Of a stretch of DNA of 36,443 bases, positions 23,293-30,816 are shown one piece after another. The first letter of the stretch is position 1; each line of letters starts with the position of its first letter. Below the pieces are notes generated by a model. The model worked only from the letters and a program-made list of their open reading frames with translations, did no database searches and was not told the origin of the DNA. Both the position numbers and the translations under genes were made by a program. The stretch is from a virus: positions 1 through 36,443 of the IMG/VR virus record IMGVR_UViG_3300048694_000673; one strand, 5' to 3'.

Positions 23293-23765
23293 TTAATTTT
23301 GGCGAAAAATATACGTCAGAAGAATTAAATGCGCGATTGAAGTTTTTTATCGGTTTAATTCTTGGTTTAACATTATTTGGAATTGTTTTTGTTGTGTTGT
23401 ATAGTCTTATCTTTGTAACACAACCAATGAATGGAATGAGTCCTGTTGATAATAAATTCTTTGAACTTATTATTCCTATTGCAACATTCTTGACAGGTAC
23501 TCTTTCTGGTATTATGCTTGCTGGTGATGATAAAGAATCTAGAGCAAAAGCATTAGAAGCTGCAAATAGACAACCCGCAATAGCTTCTACTGTATCAACT
23601 CCACGTCCTATGTCACAAACATTGACAGCACCAATTGGTTCTGGATATGTTACAACAACAAATATACCACCTGTTAGTCCTGTAACACCTGTTTTTAATG
23701 CACAAGTAGTAACTGGTTTTGGAGGTAAACCTGCACCTATGCAACCTCCACAGCCTGAAATTTAA
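23289..23765 (+). CDS. Membrane protein, holin candidate
   Basis: A 158-residue protein starting at ATG 23289 (ATGA overlap). Two hydrophobic segments, about residues 16-44 (FFIGLILGLTLFGIVFVVLY) and 60-80 (ELIIPIATFLTGTLSGIML), are followed by a cytoplasm-like charged stretch and a long Pro/Thr-rich tail. Two transmembrane helices and the position after the endolysin fit a class II holin, but the 75-residue low-complexity tail is unusual, so a different membrane role is possible. Confidence 0.6.
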   Translation: MINFGEKYTSEELNARLKFFIGLILGLTLFGIVFVVLYSLIFVTQPMNGMSPVDNKFFELIIPIATFLTGTLSGIMLAGDDKESRAKALEAANRQPAIASTVSTPRPMSQTLTAPIGSGYVTTTNIPPVSPVTPVFNAQVVTGFGGKPAPMQPPQPEI

Positions 23766-23781
23766 TTAAAGGAAAATAATC

Positions 23782-23964
23782 ATGAAAAAACTTTTATTGG
23801 CATTAGCATTAACATTAACAACATTCAATTTCTCTTTAGCTGCTGAACAAAAACAAGTTTGTGTTGATCAGCAACAAAAAAATGGAACTACGAAAAAAGT
23901 TTGTAAAACAATCAAAGTTCATAAAAAGCTAGAAGTTGAAAAGAAAGATGAAAGTAAGAAGTAA
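23782..23964 (+). CDS. Small secreted basic protein
   Basis: A 60-residue protein with a standard signal peptide (MKKLLLALALTLTTFNFSLA, cleavage predicted after SLA-A). The mature part of about 39 residues is lysine-rich with two cysteines (QVCVDQ, KVCKT), likely a disulfide. Strong AAAGGA ribosome-binding site. It is probably periplasmic. No family recognised. It ends in a TAATG overlap with the next gene. Confidence 0.65.
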   Translation: MKKLLLALALTLTTFNFSLAAEQKQVCVDQQQKNGTTKKVCKTIKVHKKLEVEKKDESKK

Positions 23965-24209
23965 TGAGCCCGATAGAATCTTTTGACACGAACGAAAGGA
24001 TAGCTGTGTTAGAAACGGAAGTTAAAAACATAAGTATTAATTTAATTGATCTTCGGCGTGAGCAAAAGGAACAGCACCAATGTCTTATGGAAAAATTCGA
24101 TAAGGTAGAAGAAAGAATATCTGATATCGAAAGATGGAGATGGATTGTTGTTGGTGCTGCTCTAGTAATTGGTTATATTATTGACCAAATTATTCAGAAA
24201 ATAAGTTAA
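23964..24209 (+). CDS. Coiled-coil protein with C-terminal membrane anchor, holin-like
   Basis: An 81-residue protein: residues 8-55 form an acidic coiled coil (ERIAVLETEVKNISINLIDL, then REQ.EQH and ERISDIER), and residues 58-76 a single transmembrane helix (WIVVGAALVIGYIIDQII). This layout resembles XhlA/hemolysin-type phage holin components. It is the last gene before the terminator at 24226, so it closes the lysis operon. Either this or the 23289 product could be the pore former. Confidence 0.65.
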   Translation: MSPIESFDTNERIAVLETEVKNISINLIDLRREQKEQHQCLMEKFDKVEERISDIERWRWIVVGAALVIGYIIDQIIQKIS

Positions 24210-24216
24210 ATTGTAG

Positions 24217-24245
24217 TTGACAACAAGCATCGGACTATGTAAAAT
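24217..24245 (+). promoter_or_regulatory. Consensus sigma70-type promoter before primase
   Basis: TTGACA at 24217-24222, exactly 17 nt, then TAAAAT at 24240-24245. The start of transcription would be near 24252, inside the right arm of the terminator. The ten bases GTAGTTGACA at the -35 side are identical to those at 33901. Confidence 0.75.
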
Positions 24246-24260
24246 AGTCTGATGCTTTTT
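24226..24260 (+). terminator. Rho-independent terminator of the lysis operon
   Basis: Left arm AGCATCGGACTA (24226-24237), loop TGTAAAA, right arm TAGTCTGATGCT (24245-24256) with one G-T pair, then a T run to 24260. It lies 16 nt after the last lysis gene and overlaps the promoter on the same strand. Confidence 0.85.
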
Positions 24261-24275
24261 CTTTGGAATTTTACT

Positions 24276-25319
24276 ATGGCTCTTTTTATTGATCTAAAAT
24301 ATACGCATTTACTCTCTTCTAGACTAGATAAGTTTGTAACAAAGGGAGAATATCTATTCAATTTCCGTTGCCCGCTCTGTGGTGATTCTCAATCTAATCA
24401 GTCTAAAAAACGTGGTTTTATCTTTAGACGTACTACTAGTCTTATTTTTAAATGTCATAATTGTGGACAATCTTTATCTCTCGGTAATCTAATCAAAGAA
24501 GTTGATAATAATCTTTATAATGAATATGTATTAGAAAAATATAAATCTGGTGAGACACCATCAAAGAATATTAATACTCCGATTGAAATACCGGCAATAA
24601 AATTCGGTAAAGATGAAAAACGAAAACTATATGAAAATGCTGAATGGTGCGATGTTTTACCTGAACAGCATTTTTGTAGATTATATCTAAGAAACAGAAA
24701 ATTACCTGATTTTGTTTATAAACATCTTTTATTTACGACAAATTATAAGAAATTTGTTGATGAGGTATATCCTGATCATGATAAAGAATTAGAAGAAGAT
24801 GCCCGTGTGGTAATACCTTTTTATGACACAAATGATAATCTTATAGCTATTTCTGGTAGAGCATTAGAGAGTGGTTTAAAGAAACTGAGATATATTACAC
24901 TTAGAACTAATGAGAGTGAAGATAAGTTGATATATGGATTAGACAGAATTAATTTTAATAAGCCTGTAATGATTGTTGAAGGACAGTTTGATTCATTCTT
25001 TTTGAATAATTGCATTGCAGCATGTAATTCCGATCTTCTTGGTACTTCAGAAAGAATCAAAAAGGATCATAAAATCAAGACTGTATTGATATATGATAAT
25101 GAGCCTCGGAATAGAGAGATTATTCGAGCGATGAGAAAAGCTATCAAAAAGCATGAAAATATTGTAATTTGGCCAGATAATGTTGATGGTAAAGATATAA
25201 ATGAAATGATTATAAATGGTATGCCGATTTCAGAAATAAATGAAATTATAGATAAGAATACTGTTTCTGATCTGAAAGCAATGACAAGATTCACATATTG
25301 GAAGAAATCAAACGATTAA
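24276..25319 (+). CDS. 61: DNA primase (gp61-like)
   Basis: Primase that makes RNA primers for lagging-strand synthesis with the gp41 helicase. The start at 24276 (MALFIDLKY) is preferred because ATG 24252 lies within the terminator stem. A zinc-binding domain has CPLCGDS (Cys32, Cys35) and CHNCGQ (Cys60, Cys63). The Toprim part shows MIVEGQFDSFFL (about residue 231) with the catalytic Glu, and TVLIYDNEPRNRE (about 271) with acidic metal ligands. The length of 347 residues matches gp61. It is the first gene after a consensus early-type promoter and begins the nucleotide metabolism block. Confidence 0.9.
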   Translation: MALFIDLKYTHLLSSRLDKFVTKGEYLFNFRCPLCGDSQSNQSKKRGFIFRRTTSLIFKCHNCGQSLSLGNLIKEVDNNLYNEYVLEKYKSGETPSKNINTPIEIPAIKFGKDEKRKLYENAEWCDVLPEQHFCRLYLRNRKLPDFVYKHLLFTTNYKKFVDEVYPDHDKELEEDARVVIPFYDTNDNLIAISGRALESGLKKLRYITLRTNESEDKLIYGLDRINFNKPVMIVEGQFDSFFLNNCIAACNSDLLGTSERIKKDHKIKTVLIYDNEPRNREIIRAMRKAIKKHENIVIWPDNVDGKDINEMIINGMPISEINEIIDKNTVSDLKAMTRFTYWKKSND

Positions 25320-25329
25320 GGAGTATATT

Positions 25330-25983
25330 ATGAGTGTAAAATTAATTGGAGTTACTGCACCAACTGAAGATAATATGACGGCCGAAGAAATGATTGTATA
25401 TATGGCTAGAATATCAAATCCCACAAATCAGAAAACTAATGAAGCTGGTTTTAAATTGATTAATTATTTAATCAAGAATTCTCATTGGAGTCCTTTTGAG
25501 ATGGTATCTATTGTTGTAGAAATAAATACGACACGCGATATTGCAAGACAGATATTACGTCATCGTTCATTTTCATTTCAAGAATTCTCACAAAGGTATG
25601 CGGATCCTACAAAATCTATGGAATTTCATACAAGAGAAGCAAGATTACAAGATACCAAAAACAGACAAAATAGTATTGAAGTAGATAATGCTGATTTACA
25701 AAGTGCATGGTCCCTATATCAAAATGAAATGGTAATGTATGCAGAAAAAGCATATCGTTGGGCTATTGATAATGGTATTGCAAAAGAACAAGCAAGAGTA
25801 GTATTACCGGAAGGACTGACAGGATCCAGACTGTATATGGCAGGAACATTGAGAAGTTGGATTCATTACTGTCAATTAAGAATGGGAAATGGAACACAGA
25901 AAGAACACGCACAGATAGCAAAACAATGTTGGGACATTATAGGAGATGAGTTTCCGAATGTAGCAAAAGCATTAGAACAATAA
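25330..25983 (+). CDS. thyX: FAD-dependent thymidylate synthase
   Basis: Makes dTMP from dUMP using FAD, NADPH and methylenetetrahydrofolate. The ThyX motif is present as RHRSFSFQEFSQRY (77-90), matching RHRxxSxxExSxRY. EQARVVLPEGLTGSRLYMAG near 157 and the LRSWIHYCQLRMGNGTQKEHAQIA segment are typical of the C-terminal half. The length of 217 residues is normal. AAGGAG precedes the start. It sits between primase and ribonucleotide reductase and so supplies DNA precursors during early infection. Confidence 0.95.
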   Translation: MSVKLIGVTAPTEDNMTAEEMIVYMARISNPTNQKTNEAGFKLINYLIKNSHWSPFEMVSIVVEINTTRDIARQILRHRSFSFQEFSQRYADPTKSMEFHTREARLQDTKNRQNSIEVDNADLQSAWSLYQNEMVMYAEKAYRWAIDNGIAKEQARVVLPEGLTGSRLYMAGTLRSWIHYCQLRMGNGTQKEHAQIAKQCWDIIGDEFPNVAKALEQ

Positions 25984-25999
25984 TAAAAATGGAGAAGGC

Positions 26000-27790
26000 A
26001 TGAAAAAAGAAATGCATGGTATTGAGATAGATTTAAATAGGGATCAATTATTTGATGAATTAGGAATTAAAAGATTAAAAGAATCTTATATGAAAGATGA
26101 TGAAGTTTCACCACAAGAAAGATTTGCATATGTTTCAAAAATGTTTTCTAGCAATACTGAACACGCTCAAAGACTTTATGAATATTCTAGTAGGCATTGG
26201 TTATCTTATTCTACTCCTATTCTTTCTTTTGGTAGGAGCAAGCGTGGTTTGCCTATTTCTTGTTTTCTCCCCTACTTGGATGATTCTGCGGAAGGTTTGG
26301 TTGACTGTTTGTCGGAAGTAAATTGGCTATCAATGTTAGGGGGAGGTATTGGAATTGGAGTGGGTATTAGAAGTGCAGATGATAAATCTGTTGGCGTTAT
26401 GCCTCATTTGCGGACCTATGATGCTAGTTCTCTTGCATATAGGCAAGGAAGGACTAGACGCGGTTCGTATGCTGCTTATCTCGATATATCGCATCCTGAT
26501 ATCTTAATGTTTCTTGAAATGAGAAAGCCAACAGGCGATCAAAACATGAAAGCATTAAATCTTCATCATGGTATCAATATCACTGATAATTTCATGGAAA
26601 TCATCGAAAAAAGCATGATCGATCCAAATTATGATGATACCTGGGAACTTAAAGATCCTCACGGCGATGAAGTAAAAGAAAAGATATCAGCAAAAGAATT
26701 ATGGCAAAGAATCCTTGAAATGCGTATGCATACAGGAGAACCATATCTTCATTTCATCGATACAAGTAATAGAATGATGCCAGAATTTCAAAAGAAATTG
26801 GGTCTATCAATTAAACAATCTAATCTTTGTTCAGAAATTGTACTTTGCTCAGATAAGAATAGAACTGCTGTATGTTGTCTTTCTTCTGTAAATCTCGAAT
26901 ATTTTGATGAATGGAAGTCCAATAAACTATTTCTTCGTGATGTAGCCGAAATGCTTGATAATGTATTGGAGTATTTCATTAAACATGCACCAAATACTAT
27001 CAAAAGAGCTAAATATTCTGCCAGTCGTGAGCGTAGTATTGGTGTCGGTGCATTAGGATTTCATGCATATTTACAGAAAAATAATATACCATGGGAATCC
27101 GTATTAGCGACTTCTGCTAATATGAAAATGTTTAAACATATTCGAAAGAAGCTGGATGAAGCCAACAGAGAACTTGGAGCAGAAAGAGGAGAAGCACCTG
27201 ACGCAACGGGTACTGGATTCCGTTTTTGTCATGTAATGTCTGTAGCGCCTAATGCTTCTAGTAGTATTATTATGGGCAATACGTCACCTTCTATAGAACC
27301 ATATAGAGCAAATGCTTATAGACAAGATACTTTATCTGGTGCTTATCTAACAAAGAACAAGTTTTTAGATAATGTTTTAAAGACTAAAGTAAGTGAAGAA
27401 GAATTGCCAGAAATCTGGTCATCTATTATTGCAAATGATGGATCTGTACAACATCTTGATATATTGACTGATGAGGAAAAAGAGATATTCAAGACGGCAA
27501 TTGAGATAGATCAAAGATGGGTTATTGATCATGCAGCGCATCGCCAAGAGTTTATCGATCAATCGCAGAGTGTTAATTTATTTTTTAGACCTGATGTAAA
27601 TATTAAGTATCTTCATGCCGTTCATTTCCAAGCATGGAAACAGAAAATGAAAACGCTTTATTATTGTCGTTCTGAAAAGATTGGTAAAGCTGATAAGATA
27701 TCAAAGAAAATACAAAGACAAGTTATTGAAGAAATTGATTTGAAAAAGCTAGCCGGTGATGATGATATTTGTTTGGCATGTGAAGGTTAG
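26000..27790 (+). CDS. nrdA: Ribonucleotide reductase class I, alpha subunit
   Basis: Catalytic subunit reducing ribonucleoside diphosphates to deoxy forms, paired with NrdB just downstream. Active-site residues are visible: C88 in ISCFL, N275-L-C277-S-E279 (E. coli N437/C439/E441), the partner cysteine in TAVCCLS (292-293), and the radical-relay tyrosine pair in TLYYCR near residue 550. The C-terminal CLAC shuttle motif ends the protein (ICLACEG). At 596 residues it lacks the N-terminal ATP cone, so dATP feedback through that site is absent, as in many phage enzymes. GGAG lies 6 nt before ATG 26000. Confidence 0.95.
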   Translation: MKKEMHGIEIDLNRDQLFDELGIKRLKESYMKDDEVSPQERFAYVSKMFSSNTEHAQRLYEYSSRHWLSYSTPILSFGRSKRGLPISCFLPYLDDSAEGLVDCLSEVNWLSMLGGGIGIGVGIRSADDKSVGVMPHLRTYDASSLAYRQGRTRRGSYAAYLDISHPDILMFLEMRKPTGDQNMKALNLHHGINITDNFMEIIEKSMIDPNYDDTWELKDPHGDEVKEKISAKELWQRILEMRMHTGEPYLHFIDTSNRMMPEFQKKLGLSIKQSNLCSEIVLCSDKNRTAVCCLSSVNLEYFDEWKSNKLFLRDVAEMLDNVLEYFIKHAPNTIKRAKYSASRERSIGVGALGFHAYLQKNNIPWESVLATSANMKMFKHIRKKLDEANRELGAERGEAPDATGTGFRFCHVMSVAPNASSSIIMGNTSPSIEPYRANAYRQDTLSGAYLTKNKFLDNVLKTKVSEEELPEIWSSIIANDGSVQHLDILTDEEKEIFKTAIEIDQRWVIDHAAHRQEFIDQSQSVNLFFRPDVNIKYLHAVHFQAWKQKMKTLYYCRSEKIGKADKISKKIQRQVIEEIDLKKLAGDDDICLACEG

Positions 27791-27817
27791 CTAACTAAAT
27801 GAAGAAAGTTTAAATAT

Positions 27818-28801
27818 ATGATTAAAAAAGTTAAGTATAAATTAACAGATGAAAGAAATTATTTTCGTCCATTCAGTTATGAATTTGCATATGAAGCTTG
27901 GTTAAAACATGAACAAAGTCATTGGATTCATCTTGAAGTACCGATGATTGAAGATGTAAAAGATTGGAAAAATAAATTAACAAAAGAACAGAAACATTTT
28001 CTTACACAGATATTCCGATTCTTTACACAAGGTGATATTGATGTAGCTGGTGGTTATGTCAAGAATTATCTACCATACTTTCCACAACCAGAAATAAGAA
28101 TGATGTTATGTGGATTTGCAGCAAGAGAAGCTTTGCATGTTGCTGCATATTCTCATTTAATTGAAACATTAGGCATGCCAGATTCAATTTATAATGATTT
28201 TCTTGAATATGAATCAATGAAAGCTAAACATGAATACTTTATTGATCTTTCCAATAAGAGTGGAACAATAGAATCTGTAGCAACTAATATAGCGGCATTT
28301 TCAGCATTTACGGAAGGTATGCAATTATTTTCTTCATTCATTATGTTGTTGAATTTCCCTCGCCATGGTTTAATGAAGGGTATGGGTCAAATTATTAGCT
28401 GGTCAATTATTGATGAAACAATTCATGCGGAGAGTATGATTAAACTCTTTAGAACTTATATCGAAGAGAATAAAGAAATCTGGAACGATGAATTGAAAGG
28501 AAAGATTTATACCATTGCAACTAAAATGGTTGATCTTGAAGATAAATTTATTGACCTAGCATTCTCACAAGGCGCAATGGAAAATTTATCAGAACACGAT
28601 GTAAAACAATATATCAGATATATTGCAGATAGAAGATTAATATCTCTTGGCCTGAAAGGCATATTTAAAGTAAAAAAGAATCCATTACCGTGGGTAGAAT
28701 CTATGGTAAATGCACCAATACATACAAACTTTTTTGAAAACAAATCAACAGATTATGCAAAAGGAGCACTATCCGGTTCTTGGGCAGATGTTTGGGCATG
28801 A
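27818..28801 (+). CDS. nrdB: Ribonucleotide reductase class I, beta subunit
   Basis: Ferritin-like metal/radical subunit of the reductase. E104, H107 and Y111 in REALHVAAYSH keep the exact spacing of E. coli E115/H118/Y122, so the stable tyrosyl radical site appears intact. FTEGMQLFSSF (about 167) and IIDETIHAESM (about 197) supply the remaining metal ligands. The length of 327 residues is normal. The C-terminus (GSWADVWA) should dock to NrdA. It follows nrdA after 27 nt and overlaps the next gene by 4 nt. Confidence 0.95.
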   Translation: MIKKVKYKLTDERNYFRPFSYEFAYEAWLKHEQSHWIHLEVPMIEDVKDWKNKLTKEQKHFLTQIFRFFTQGDIDVAGGYVKNYLPYFPQPEIRMMLCGFAAREALHVAAYSHLIETLGMPDSIYNDFLEYESMKAKHEYFIDLSNKSGTIESVATNIAAFSAFTEGMQLFSSFIMLLNFPRHGLMKGMGQIISWSIIDETIHAESMIKLFRTYIEENKEIWNDELKGKIYTIATKMVDLEDKFIDLAFSQGAMENLSEHDVKQYIRYIADRRLISLGLKGIFKVKKNPLPWVESMVNAPIHTNFFENKSTDYAKGALSGSWADVWA

Positions 28802-29409
28802 TAGAAGATGCAGAATGCTGGATTAAATATCCACACTTAAGAAATTACTTTAACAAACTTTGGTTTTCTGATCAATTAGATTATAACTGTGGACCTTGTG
28901 GTGTTCCTGTGCCACAGGATGGTAAGTATGTTATTCGTCCAATATATAATTTATCGGGTATGGGACGTGGTGCAAAGATTGTATATCTTAAAAAGAATCA
29001 AACTATCATTAAGCCTGGTTATTTCTGGTGTGAATATTTTGAAGGTCCACAATACAGCATAGATTATAAATTTGATCAATATTATTTCAAGCCAATATTA
29101 GCTGTAGAAGGTATTAGAGATCCAGATAAACTGTATAAATTTTTATCATGGAAAAAGACGAATAAAGAGATATATCTCCAACATCCTATCTTTTTCAGAA
29201 TTAAATATGCAGAATATATTAATGTAGAATTTATTGGTGAAAAACCAATAGAGATTCATTTTAGAAGAAATCCAGACTTTTTAAATCATGATTATAATGA
29301 AATTAAAGTAGTCTGGGCTAGTGATAATATCGATATATCGTCGGAATTAATCTCTTGCAGTCAAGAAGAGATTGAAGATGATAAAAGATTAGGTTTTATA
29401 CCAGTTTAA
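28798..29409 (+). CDS. Conserved phage protein of unknown function
   Basis: A 203-residue protein starting at an ATGA overlap with nrdB (reading from 28780 would run into nrdB). It contains DYNCGPCGVPVPQDGKYVIRP, IYNLSGMGRGAKIVYL and, near the end, EFIGEKPIEIHFRRNPDF. I recall proteins of this kind in marine T4-like phages without known role. The E(I/V)H.R near a C-terminal strand and RP(I/V)xNLxGMG pattern remind me of ATP-grasp-like folds, but I cannot confirm that. The CGPC pair could be redox-active. Its 3' end overlaps the convergent Dps gene by 14 nt. Confidence 0.7.
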   Translation: MIEDAECWIKYPHLRNYFNKLWFSDQLDYNCGPCGVPVPQDGKYVIRPIYNLSGMGRGAKIVYLKKNQTIIKPGYFWCEYFEGPQYSIDYKFDQYYFKPILAVEGIRDPDKLYKFLSWKKTNKEIYLQHPIFFRIKYAEYINVEFIGEKPIEIHFRRNPDFLNHDYNEIKVVWASDNIDISSELISCSQEEIEDDKRLGFIPV

Positions 29410-29839
29410 GAAAACTTCTCAACATCCAGTGGTGTTTATCATGAGCACCTATTCTATCTTGGATGAAATTAGAAAGTCCCTGTTCATTGGCCGCATTGGC
29501 TTGTTTGAATGCATCATAAAGTGATGCACGAACAATATCATTATCTGCAAGAAGAATCGTAATCATATCTCTAGCTGTAGGAACTGTCAATTCATCTTGA
29601 ATAGATGAAAGTTCTATATATCTACTTAATGCACCTGGTGCATAAGAATCTAGATAGCGGATATGTTCAGCAATAGGATCTACCGCTGCCCACAATTCTG
29701 AGTAAAGATTGCCGAAGAAGTCGTGCAATTCAGAGAAGAACATGCCTTCAACATTCCAATGAAAATTATGTGATTTCAAGTACAAAGAAAAGGTATTTGC
29801 AAGAACCTTTTTCATTGATTCAGTTAATTCTGTTTGCAT
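29396..29839 (-). CDS. dps: Dps-family ferritin (DNA protection during starvation)
   Basis: The only convincing minus-strand gene. A 147-residue four-helix ferritin-like protein of the Dps family, which forms a 12-subunit cage, oxidises Fe(II) with peroxide and limits hydroxyl radical damage to DNA. Ferroxidase residues H27 (SHNFHWNVEG), H39 (ELHDF), D54 and E58 (VDPIAEHI) have the spacing of E. coli H51, H63, D78 and E82. The basic N-terminal DNA-binding tail of E. coli Dps is absent, so DNA binding is uncertain. GAGGT precedes the ATG, and a minus-strand TATAAATA box lies about 41 nt upstream, suggesting late expression. Confidence 0.88.
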   Translation of the reverse strand: MQTELTESMKKVLANTFSLYLKSHNFHWNVEGMFFSELHDFFGNLYSELWAAVDPIAEHIRYLDSYAPGALSRYIELSSIQDELTVPTARDMITILLADNDIVRASLYDAFKQANAANEQGLSNFIQDRIGAHDKHHWMLRSFLKLV

Positions 29840-29880
29840 TTTGACCTCGATTTAAGAGAGTATAAGTAGAGTGTATTGTA

Positions 29881-29888
29881 TATTTATA
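29881..29888 (-). promoter_or_regulatory. T4-type late promoter box for dps
   Basis: TATAAATA on the minus strand (plus strand reads TATTTATA), 41 nt upstream of the dps start codon. The same octamer precedes the late genes at 4153 and 11274. Confidence 0.65.
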
Positions 29889-29901
29889 AAAGGAAATTTT
29901 C

Positions 29902-30063
29902 ATGAAAAAGATACAACACACTTGTGAAGAATGCGAAACAGAGTTTGCAATAGAATATGATGAATTAGAAGCTGAAGATGGACCTTGTATGTGTCCATTT
30001 TGTGGTGGATATATGATCATGGATTTAGATGAAAATGATGATGAATTCGTGGATCTACAATAA
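29902..30063 (+). CDS. Small zinc-ribbon protein
   Basis: A 53-residue protein with two cysteine pairs, CEEC (8-11) and CPFC (31-34, preceded by another Cys), spaced like a zinc ribbon, and a very acidic C-terminus (DLDENDDEFVDLQ). The ribosome-binding site AAAGGA is good. It lies divergent to dps, with 62 nt between the two starts. Such small ribbons often bind nucleic acid or RNA polymerase, but no partner can be named. It overlaps the next gene by 35 nt. Confidence 0.65.
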   Translation: MKKIQHTCEECETEFAIEYDELEAEDGPCMCPFCGGYMIMDLDENDDEFVDLQ

Positions 30064-30454
30064 TACGATATTCACTATAGACGAAAATGATTCATTGTAT
30101 GGATTTGTTTATTGTATAACAAATCTTTTGAATAACAAAAAGTATATAGGTAGAAAATATCTTACCAGAGCAAAAACCAAACAAGTAAAAGGTAAAAAGA
30201 AAAAGATTAGAGTCGATTCCAATTGGCAAAATTATTGGGGTTCTAATAAGATTTTACTTGAAGATATAGAAAAATACGGTAAAGATAATTTTAAAAGAGA
30301 AATAATTCATTTATGTAAATCAAGAGGAGAATGCTCCTATATGGAATCTAAAGAGATTTTCATGAGGGATGCACTCCTTAAAGATGATTATTATAATCAA
30401 TGGTGTTCGTGTAAAATTCAAAGAAATCATCTGAAAACCCTATTGACTTCATAG
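30029..30454 (+). CDS. SegE-like GIY-YIG domain protein
   Basis: A 141-residue protein with the GIY-YIG signature spread as YGFVYCITN and KKYIGRKYL (about 23-45), then a basic KGKKKKIRVDSNWQNYWGSN and KYGKDNFKREIIH, and an acidic GECSYMESKE with the likely metal-binding Glu. This is the layout of SegE-type proteins common in T4-like phages. It may be a homing-type endonuclease or a domesticated nuclease. The overlap of the start with the previous gene makes the exact N-terminus uncertain (ATG 30041 is also possible). A promoter for downstream genes overlaps its end. Confidence 0.8.
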   Translation: MKMMMNSWIYNNTIFTIDENDSLYGFVYCITNLLNNKKYIGRKYLTRAKTKQVKGKKKKIRVDSNWQNYWGSNKILLEDIEKYGKDNFKREIIHLCKSRGECSYMESKEIFMRDALLKDDYYNQWCSCKIQRNHLKTLLTS

Positions 30455-30471
30455 AAAAATATCATTATAAT
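30443..30471 (+). promoter_or_regulatory. Consensus sigma70-type promoter
   Basis: TTGACT at 30443-30448, exactly 17 nt, then a perfect TATAAT at 30466-30471. It overlaps the stop of the GIY-YIG gene and is followed by about 50 nt of leader before ATG 30524. Confidence 0.75.
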
Positions 30472-30523
30472 GACTGTGCTGCAATGCAACATAGGTTAAT
30501 AAATAATAATGAAAGGAGATTTT

Positions 30524-30601
30524 ATGGAAAAGCTTAAGGAATTTTACAATACTGTAATTGAAATAATTGTGATGATGAAGAATGCTAGGAGGAAACTATA
30601 A
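30524..30601 (+). CDS. Possible 25-residue leader peptide or mini-protein
   Basis: A short ORF (MEKLKEFYNTVIEIIVMMKN to ARRKL) with a strong AAAGGAG ribosome-binding site, first after the promoter at 30443. Its last codons contain AGGAGG, the ribosome-binding site of the next gene, and its stop overlaps that gene's ATG (TAATG). It is amphipathic with a hydrophobic middle. It may be a true small protein or serve mainly to couple translation. Confidence 0.45.
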   Translation: MEKLKEFYNTVIEIIVMMKNARRKL

Positions 30602-30816
30602 TGGAATTATTTTTTGATTATCAGAAGGAATTTGCTAAGAAGTTGATTGATTTCAAGGTAAAAGAGGTTGATTTTTATACCAAATCATTTAATGAAATGA
30701 CAAATTCTGTTTTCGCTATATATACCAATAAGGCAAATGAAATTGTTGCTGGAATGGGTAAAAATGCGAAAGAATTTATCGAAACAGGCTGTATCAGTAA
30801 AACCAACAAAAAATAA
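30601..30816 (+). CDS. Small helical protein, phasin-like in character
   Basis: A 71-residue amphipathic helical protein (FFDYQKEFAKKLIDFKVKEV, then YTKSFNEMTNS) rich in Lys, Phe and Glu. The pattern recalls short phasin-like proteins but similarity is weak. It has a very strong AGGAGG ribosome-binding site and is driven by the consensus promoter at 30443, so it should be well expressed early. No enzymatic motif. The function is unknown; a host-takeover role is possible from position and expression alone. Confidence 0.65.
   Translation: MELFFDYQKEFAKKLIDFKVKEVDFYTKSFNEMTNSVFAIYTNKANEIVAGMGKNAKEFIETGCISKTNKK

Noticed and set aside
24252-24275. Earlier primase start at ATG 24252
   Set aside because: The ATG is part of the terminator right arm at the predicted transcription start and lacks a ribosome-binding site; MALFIDLKY from 24276 fits the family start.
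29840-29901. Regulatory RNA or tRNA in the gap between dps and the zinc-ribbon gene
   Set aside because: Only 62 nt, no cloverleaf or stable stem; it is explained by the dps late box and two ribosome-binding sites.
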